Shown here: positions 6,327-10,091 of the stretch, piece by piece
How the letters are laid out: each line of letters opens with the position of its first letter
How positions within the stretch are numbered: position 1 is the first letter of the stretch
Assembly (NCBI GenBank): GCA_036261615.1
Contig: DATAKK010000051.1
Coordinates: forward strand, 1 to 10,091
Origin: JAJYQH01 sp036261615
Lineage (GTDB): Bacteria > Actinomycetota > Actinomycetes > Propionibacteriales > Propionibacteriaceae
Reading direction: 5' to 3'
DNA length: 10,091 bases
Notes under the pieces: model-generated
The model's database searches: none
Seen by the model: only the letters and a program-made list of their open reading frames with translations
What the model was told of the DNA's origin: nothing
Translations under genes and position numbers: made by a program

Positions 6327-6332
6327 AGCCTA
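6327..6332 (-). promoter_or_regulatory. Probable leaderless-promoter -10 element of azlCD
   Basis: On the minus strand TAGGCT is followed by 7 nt and then the azlC ATG. This is the spacing expected when transcription starts at the start codon itself. No Shine-Dalgarno sequence lies before the ATG, which agrees with a leaderless mRNA, common in actinobacteria. Confidence 0.5.
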
Positions 6333-6376
6333 GTGGGAGCCCGCCGGTGGCCCGCGATCGGGCGGCGCCGGTGCCC

Positions 6377-6382
6377 TACAGT
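6377..6382 (+). promoter_or_regulatory. Probable -10 element of the ribF promoter
   Basis: TACAGT fits TAnnnT and lies 29 bp before the ribF ATG. It would give a leader of about 23 nt carrying the AAGGGA ribosome-binding site (6401-6406). It is divergent from the azlC promoter, and the two -10 elements are 44 bp apart. This suggests ribF is transcribed on its own here rather than from the rbfA-truB message. Confidence 0.5.
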
Positions 6383-6411
6383 GGACGCGACCACCGGCAG
6401 AAGGGACCCCC

Positions 6412-7317
6412 ATGAGTGTCGTCGCGATCGGCAACTTCGACGGCGTCCACACCGGACACCGGGAGCTGCTGGCCGAGGCGCAGGCGCTGGCGCCCGAGCT
6501 GCCGCTGGTGGTGCTCACGTTCTGGCCGCACCCGATGAGCGTCGTGCGGCCCGAGGGCGCCCCCAAGCTGCTCTCGTCGCTCCAGCGCCGGATCGAACTG
6601 CTCCGGGACGCCGGAGCGCACGAGGTGCGGGTGGTGCACTTCACCCGCGACGTCTCCCGCTGGAGCCCCCAGGACTTCGTCGAGAAGGTCATCGACCCGC
6701 TCCGGCCCCGCATCCTCGTGGTCGGGGAGAACTTCCGCTTCGGCTACCGGGCGTCCGGGACGGTCGAGACGCTGCGCGAGCTGGGCCGCGGGCACTTCCG
6801 GGTCGTGTCGCTCCCGCTGCTGCACGTCGACGGTGCGGACACCTGCTCGAGCCTCATCCGCAGGGCGGTCCGCGAGGGGGACGTCGTGCTCGCCCGCCGA
6901 CAACTCGGACGCCCGTTCCGTCTCAGTGGTGTCGTCGTCATGGGCGACCAGCGCGGCCGCGAACTGGGCTTCCCGACGGCCAACCTCGACCTGTCCGACG
7001 ACCTCGAGGTGCCGGCCGACGGCGTCTACGCCGGTTGGCTGACCCGCCTCGACATCCCGGACGCCGAGCGCTGGCCGGCCGCGATCTCGGTGGGCACCAA
7101 CCCCACCTTCGACGGTGAGGAGCGCCGGGTGGAGTCGTACGTGCTCGACCGCGACGACCTCGAGTTGTACGGCGTCGACGTCGCGATCGAGTTCTCCACC
7201 CGGATCCGCGGCCAGCGCCGCTTCGACCAGGTCACCGACCTCGTCGAGCAGATGCACCGCGACGTCGACGACGTGCGGACCGCGCTGGCCCTGGAGGGCT
7301 CAGCCGGCGAGCAGTGA
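6412..7317 (+). CDS. ribF: Bifunctional riboflavin kinase / FAD synthetase
   Basis: RibF phosphorylates riboflavin to FMN (C-terminal domain), then adenylates FMN to FAD (N-terminal nucleotidyltransferase domain). The product is 301 aa. The N-terminal half shows GNFDGVHTGH (7-16), TFWPHP (36-41), GENFRFGY (105-112) and SSLIRR (146-151). The kinase half shows GFPTANL (186-192), VGTNPTFDG (227-235) and ESYVLD (241-246), with E241 in the position of the family's catalytic Glu. ATG 6412 has AAGGGA 5 bp upstream. The frame upstream reaches a TAG at 6331 with no other start. The protein thus lacks the 15-20 residues that usually precede GxFDGVH in actinobacterial RibF. Its 3' end overlaps the convergent acetyltransferase gene by 18 bp. 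Confidence 0.96.
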   Translation: MSVVAIGNFDGVHTGHRELLAEAQALAPELPLVVLTFWPHPMSVVRPEGAPKLLSSLQRRIELLRDAGAHEVRVVHFTRDVSRWSPQDFVEKVIDPLRPRILVVGENFRFGYRASGTVETLRELGRGHFRVVSLPLLHVDGADTCSSLIRRAVREGDVVLARRQLGRPFRLSGVVVMGDQRGRELGFPTANLDLSDDLEVPADGVYAGWLTRLDIPDAERWPAAISVGTNPTFDGEERRVESYVLDRDDLELYGVDVAIEFSTRIRGQRRFDQVTDLVEQMHRDVDDVRTALALEGSAGEQ

Positions 7318-7818
7318 CTTGCGGTAGATCGCGTGGTAGTTGCTCGGCTGGTCGGGCTCGAGCACCTGGTAGCTGTCGGGGGTCTCCATGAACAGGTGGT
7401 CGCCCGTGGGGGAGTAGCCGAGCTCGAGGAACAGCGGGATCGCCCGGAAGTTCTGCGGGTCGACCGCGAGGAACACCTGCTGGTGGCCCGCCTCGGCGGC
7501 CCGCTCCTCGAGCCAGCGCCACAGGGCCGTACCGACGCCGTGCCGACGCTGGGCCGGGGGCACCCACAGGTTCTTCAGTTCGGGGTTCAGCTCCTCGTCG
7601 ATGAAGTCGAGGAACCCGCTTCCGACCACCTCGCCGTCGATCTCGGCAACCGCGTAGATTCCGGTGCCGGCCTCCTGCTCGGCGAGCCGGCGGGCGGGCA
7701 GCCCGAGCTCGGGGTGGGGGTCGGAGGCGAGCAGTGCGTCGAGGTCGACGGCCTGCGCGCGTCGGACGGTGATGACGACGTTGCCGCCGGTCGTGGTCGT
7801 GGAAGGGGACTCGCTCAT
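7300..7818 (-). CDS. GNAT family N-acetyltransferase
   Basis: This is an acetyl-CoA-dependent acetyltransferase of the GNAT superfamily, 172 aa, cytoplasmic; the acceptor is unknown. The acetyl-CoA-binding motif A is LKNLWVPPAQRRHGVGTALW (81-100), with the pyrophosphate loop QRRHGVG (90-96). Motif B is VFLAVDPQNFRAIPLFLELGY (115-135), which includes the usual Asn and Tyr. The start ATG at 7818 (complement) is preceded by GAAAGG 6 nt upstream. The frame could extend to 7962, but those residues are Pro/Arg-rich and outside the domain. The gene runs against ribF and its last 18 bp overlap that gene's end. It is divergent from rpsO across a 272-bp spacer. It looks like an independent insertion in the translation cluster. 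Acceptor candidates (protein, drug, polyamine) cannot be separated by sequence. Confidence 0.9.
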   Translation of the reverse strand: MSESPSTTTTGGNVVITVRRAQAVDLDALLASDPHPELGLPARRLAEQEAGTGIYAVAEIDGEVVGSGFLDFIDEELNPELKNLWVPPAQRRHGVGTALWRWLEERAAEAGHQQVFLAVDPQNFRAIPLFLELGYSPTGDHLFMETPDSYQVLEPDQPSNYHAIYRKSLLAG

Positions 7819-7964
7819 GTGTTGCCTTTCGCCGGGTGCGGGTACCACCGGTGCGGAACCATCAAACCACGTCGGCACCGGCCTGTAACGGGCGGGGTGC
7901 GAAGCCCCTAGTGGCGCGGGCATCACCCAACGCCGGTCACCCCACCCGGGCGGCCGGGCCACGA

Positions 7965-7995
7965 TTGGGTGCCCCGCGGGGGCGCCTGATACCCT
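7965..7995 (+). promoter_or_regulatory. Probable rpsO promoter
   Basis: TTGGGT (7965-7970) may serve as the -35 element. TACCCT (7990-7995) fits the TAnnnT -10 pattern and is directly preceded by TGA, an extended -10 (TGn) motif. The spacer is 19 bp, slightly long, which the extended -10 may offset. Transcription would start near 8001, leaving a leader of about 90 nt. Confidence 0.5.
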
Positions 7996-7999
7996 TGAG

Positions 8000-8090
8000 C
8001 GTTGCCGTCGATCGGCCGCGGCCCAGCAAGAGCCCTCATCGCATCAGGCACGGGGGCGCCGCGCAACGGGAAACCGGAAGGAGAGCAGCA
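8000..8090 (+). promoter_or_regulatory. rpsO leader, possible S15-type regulatory RNA
   Basis: The predicted leader can close on itself: CGTTGC (8000-8005), at the expected 5' end, pairs with GCAACG (8063-8068) just before the GGAAGGAG ribosome-binding site (8076-8083). A GC-rich palindrome GGCCGCGGCC (8014-8023) lies inside. S15 represses its own mRNA through leader structures in several bacterial phyla, so a similar role is plausible. The pairing is seen; S15 binding is inference. Confidence 0.35.
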
Positions 8091-8354
8091 GTGGAAACTG
8101 TTGACAAGAAGAAGATCATCGACGAGTACGCGACCCACCCTGGGGACACCGGCTCGCCCGACGTGCAGATCGCGCTGCTCACCAAGCGGATCGCCCACCT
8201 CACCGAGCACCTCAAGGAGCACAAGGGCGACCACCACAGCCGCCGCGGTCTGATGCTCATGGTCGGCCAGCGTCGCCGGCTGCTCAACTACGTCGCCAAG
8301 AACGACGTCGAGCACTACCGCCAGCTCATCGAGCGGCTCGGCCTGCGCCGTTGA
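8091..8354 (+). CDS. rpsO: 30S ribosomal protein S15
   Basis: S15 binds 16S rRNA early in assembly, at the central-domain three-way junction, and organises the 30S platform. It also contacts the 50S subunit in a bridge. The product is 87 aa, close to the usual 88-89. Diagnostic blocks are DTGSPDVQIALLTKRIAHLT (19-38), HKGDHHSRRGL (44-54), RRRLLNY (61-67) and the C-terminal ERLGLRR (81-87). GTG 8091 is chosen because GGAAGGAG (8076-8083) lies at good distance and the family N-terminus begins here. The longer frame from 7836 runs through promoter and leader. It has its own promoter, leader and terminator, so it appears to be a single-gene unit upstream of pnp, matching the conserved rpsO-pnp order. 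Confidence 0.97.
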   Translation: METVDKKKIIDEYATHPGDTGSPDVQIALLTKRIAHLTEHLKEHKGDHHSRRGLMLMVGQRRRLLNYVAKNDVEHYRQLIERLGLRR

Positions 8355-8359
8355 CGTCG

Positions 8360-8393
8360 ACGAGGGAGCGATCCGACGGGTCGCTCCCTCGTT
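8360..8393 (+). terminator. Terminator hairpin after rpsO
   Basis: A perfect 11-bp inverted repeat (8361-8371 and 8381-8391) begins 6 bp after the rpsO stop. The loop bases 8372-8374 and 8378-8380 can extend it to about 14 pairs, and A8360-T8392 adds one. There is no long T-run. A second small hairpin (8401-8406/8412-8417, loop TACTG) follows at once. Partial read-through into pnp remains possible. Confidence 0.75.
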
Positions 8394-8425
8394 CGCATCC
8401 CGGCACTACTGGTGCCGTGCACAAC

Positions 8426-8454
8426 TGAACACCACAACCACATACGAGTAACCA
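8426..8454 (+). promoter_or_regulatory. Possible pnp promoter
   Basis: This short stretch is notably AT-richer than its surroundings. TGAACA (8426-8431) matches TTGACA at 4 of 6 positions. TAACCA (8449-8454) is a weak -10 with a 17-bp spacer. The predicted start near 8461 would begin the foldable leader. The elements are weak, so the exact position is uncertain. Confidence 0.3.
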
Positions 8455-8460
8455 TCCGTA

Positions 8461-8592
8461 AGCGGGGATCCGTCCCGGCCCCGTCTGGTCCTCGGTAGTG
8501 GCTGCCCGGACGACGAGCCGGGGAGCTTCGATCGAAGACCGGCGGCACGCCCCCAGCGGACAGCGATCCCCGTGAGATCGAAAGGACGTCCC
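8461..8592 (+). promoter_or_regulatory. Structured pnp leader
   Basis: CGGGGATC (8463-8470) is perfectly complementary to GATCCCCG (8565-8572), which ends 7 nt before the pnp ribosome-binding site GAAAGGA (8580-8586). Inside lie a nested 5-bp pairing CCCCG/CGGGG (8479-8483/8519-8523) and a 12-bp palindrome CTTCGATCGAAG (8526-8537). In E. coli the pnp leader folds and is cut by RNase III to allow PNPase autoregulation. Whether this leader behaves likewise is unknown. Confidence 0.4.
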
Positions 8593-10091
8593 ATGGAGGG
8601 ACCCGACGTCAAGTTCGTCGAGACAATCATTGACAACGGTGCCCACGGCACCCACACCGTGCGCTTCGAGTCCGGGCTGCTGGCCCGCCAGGCCGACGGG
8701 TCGGCCGTCGTCTACCTCGACGGCGACACCATGCTGCTCAGCACCACCGTCGCGCAGAAGACCCCGCGCGACGCCATCGACTTCTTCCCGCTGACGGTCG
8801 ACGTGGAGGAGCGGATGTACGCCGCCGGCCGCATCCCCGGCTCGTTCTTCCGTCGCGAGGGCCGCCCCTCCGAGGGAGCCATCCTCACCTGCCGTCTCAT
8901 CGACCGGCCGCTGCGTCCCTCGTTCGTCAAGGGCCTGCGCAACGAGGTCCAGGTCATCGTCACGGTGATGTCGCTCAACCCGGGCGTGCTCTACGACGTC
9001 GTCGCGATCAACGCCGCCTCGATGTCGACCCAGCTGGCCGGCCTCCCGTTCAGCGGGCCGATCGGCGGCGTCCGTGTCGCCCTCATCGGTGACCAGTGGG
9101 TGGCCTTCCCGACGGTGAAGCAGCTCGAGGACGCCGCGTTCGACATGGTCGTGGCCGGTCGCGTCCTGCCCGACGGCGACGTCGCGATCATGATGGTCGA
9201 GGCCGAGTCGACCGAGGCCACGTGGGACCTCGTCCGCTCCGGTCGCACCGCCCCCACCGAAGAGGTCGTGGGCCAGGGCCTGGAGGCCGCCAAGCCGTTC
9301 ATCAAGCAGCTCTGCGACGCCCAGGCCGAGCTCGCCGCCCAGCTGCCCAAGGAGACCTACGACTTCCCGGTCTTCAAGGAGTACGGCGAGGACGTCTTCG
9401 CCGCCGTCGAGCAGAAGGCCGCCACCGAGCTGGCCCAGGTCATGCGGATCGCCGGCAAGCAGGAGCGCCAGCAGGCCGACGCCGAGCTCAAGGCCCGGGT
9501 CAAGGCCGAGCTCGCCCCCCAGTTCGAGGGTCGCGAGAACGAGATCAGCGGCGCGTACAAGGCGCTCACCAAGAAGATCGTGCGGCACCGCACGCTCACC
9601 GAGAAGGTGCGCATCGACGGACGCGGCGTCCGCGACATCCGCACCCTGTCGGCCGAGGTCGGCGTCGTCCCGCGCGTGCACGGATCGGCGCTGTTCCAGC
9701 GCGGCGAGACCCAGATCCTGGGCATCACCACGCTCAACATGCTCGACATGGAGCAGAAGCTCGACACGCTTGCCCCCGAGACGAGCAAGCGCTACATGCA
9801 CAACTACAACTTCCCGCCCTACTCGACCGGTGAGACCGGCCGGGTCGGCTCCCCGAAGCGGCGTGAGGTCGGGCACGGCGCCCTGGCCGAGCGGGCCCTC
9901 GTCCCCGTGCTGCCGAAGCGCGACGAGTTCCCCTACGCGATCCGCCAGGTCTCCGAGGCGCTCGGGTCGAACGGCTCGACCTCGATGGGCTCGGTCTGCG
10001 CGTCGACCCTGTCGCTGCTCGAGGCGGGTGTGCCGCTCAAGGCGCCGGTCGCGGGCATCGCGATGGGCCTCATGAGCGAGACCATCGACGG
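8593..10091 (+). CDS. pnp: Polyribonucleotide nucleotidyltransferase (PNPase), 3'-truncated by window edge
   Basis: PNPase is a trimeric, phosphate-dependent 3'-5' exoribonuclease that can also add 3' tails. Actinomycete members have been called guanosine pentaphosphate synthetase (GpsI). 499 complete codons are seen of an enzyme usually about 730-770 aa. The first RNase PH domain shows FFRREGRPSEGAILTCRLID (85-104) and RPLRPSF. The helical linker lies near 240-330. The second, catalytic RNase PH domain begins with RIDGRGVRDIRTLSAEVG and has GSALFQRGETQ (364-374) and FPPYSTGETGR (407-417). The KH and S1 domains lie beyond the window. ATG 8593 is preceded by GAAAGGA at 8580-8586. No frameshift or missing motif is visible in the part seen. 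Confidence 0.97.
   Translation, partial: MEGPDVKFVETIIDNGAHGTHTVRFESGLLARQADGSAVVYLDGDTMLLSTTVAQKTPRDAIDFFPLTVDVEERMYAAGRIPGSFFRREGRPSEGAILTCRLIDRPLRPSFVKGLRNEVQVIVTVMSLNPGVLYDVVAINAASMSTQLAGLPFSGPIGGVRVALIGDQWVAFPTVKQLEDAAFDMVVAGRVLPDGDVAIMMVEAESTEATWDLVRSGRTAPTEEVVGQGLEAAKPFIKQLCDAQAELAAQLPKETYDFPVFKEYGEDVFAAVEQKAATELAQVMRIAGKQERQQADAELKARVKAELAPQFEGRENEISGAYKALTKKIVRHRTLTEKVRIDGRGVRDIRTLSAEVGVVPRVHGSALFQRGETQILGITTLNMLDMEQKLDTLAPETSKRYMHNYNFPPYSTGETGRVGSPKRREVGHGALAERALVPVLPKRDEFPYAIRQVSEALGSNGSTSMGSVCASTLSLLEAGVPLKAPVAGIAMGLMSETID

Noticed and set aside
6264..7118. 284-codon frame overlapping ribF in another phase
   Set aside because: The translation is Arg/Pro/Ala-rich low complexity, while ribF in the other frame has all its motifs.
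8326..9876. 516-codon open frame antisense to pnp
   Set aside because: It mirrors the codon bias of the certain pnp gene, has no recognised motif and also runs through the pnp leader and rpsO terminator.

Overview
This is a very GC-rich window with G or C at most third codon positions. Its layout and protein families point to a high-GC Gram-positive (actinobacterial) chromosome. The short Gly/Arg-rich linker followed by the conserved core of IF-2, and the order infB - rbfA - truB - ribF - rpsO - pnp, are typical of actinomycetes. A Nocardioides-like member of the Propionibacteriales is my best guess, by inference only.

Layout. (1) 1-2418: infB, with its 5' end outside the window, followed by a strong hairpin terminator (2511-2543). 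(2) 2555-3759: a 1.2-kb unit between infB and rbfA. It holds one gene on the + strand (2723-3631) for a protein with an AbiEi-like winged-helix N-terminus and a PD-(D/E)XK/DUF559-like C-terminus. The gene is framed by an 83-bp imperfect inverted repeat that aligns without gaps. Each arm carries four CGTACG-centred motifs, and the spacings on the two sides mirror each other exactly (21/32/19 and 19/32/21). This looks like a small mobile or formerly mobile element and is the most interesting object here. (3) 3775-3911: decayed copies of the same motif, then a 13-bp tandem repeat ending just upstream of the rbfA promoter. (4) 3955-5330: rbfA and truB, overlapping by 4 bp. (5) 5346-6319, minus strand: azlD and azlC, also overlapping by 4 bp, with a probable leaderless promoter divergent from ribF. 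(6) 6412-7317: ribF, whose 3' end overlaps by 18 bp a convergent GNAT acetyltransferase gene (7300-7818, minus). (7) 8091-8354: rpsO with its own promoter, leader and terminator. (8) 8593-10091: pnp, cut by the window end, preceded by a leader that can fold.

How the genes fit together. IF-2 (initiation), RbfA (30S maturation), TruB (tRNA U55 pseudouridylation), S15 (early 30S assembly) and PNPase (RNA decay) form a conserved translation/RNA cluster. RibF makes FMN and FAD and is a usual passenger in it. The AbiEi/PD-(D/E)XK unit, the azlCD exporter pair and the GNAT gene are insertions relative to the usual actinobacterial order. Many actinobacteria have a small DUF503 gene between infB and rbfA; none is visible here, and the repeat-framed unit takes that place.

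No tRNA, rRNA or CRISPR array was seen. The many long open frames antisense to infB, truB, ribF and pnp are normal by-products of GC-rich coding sequence.
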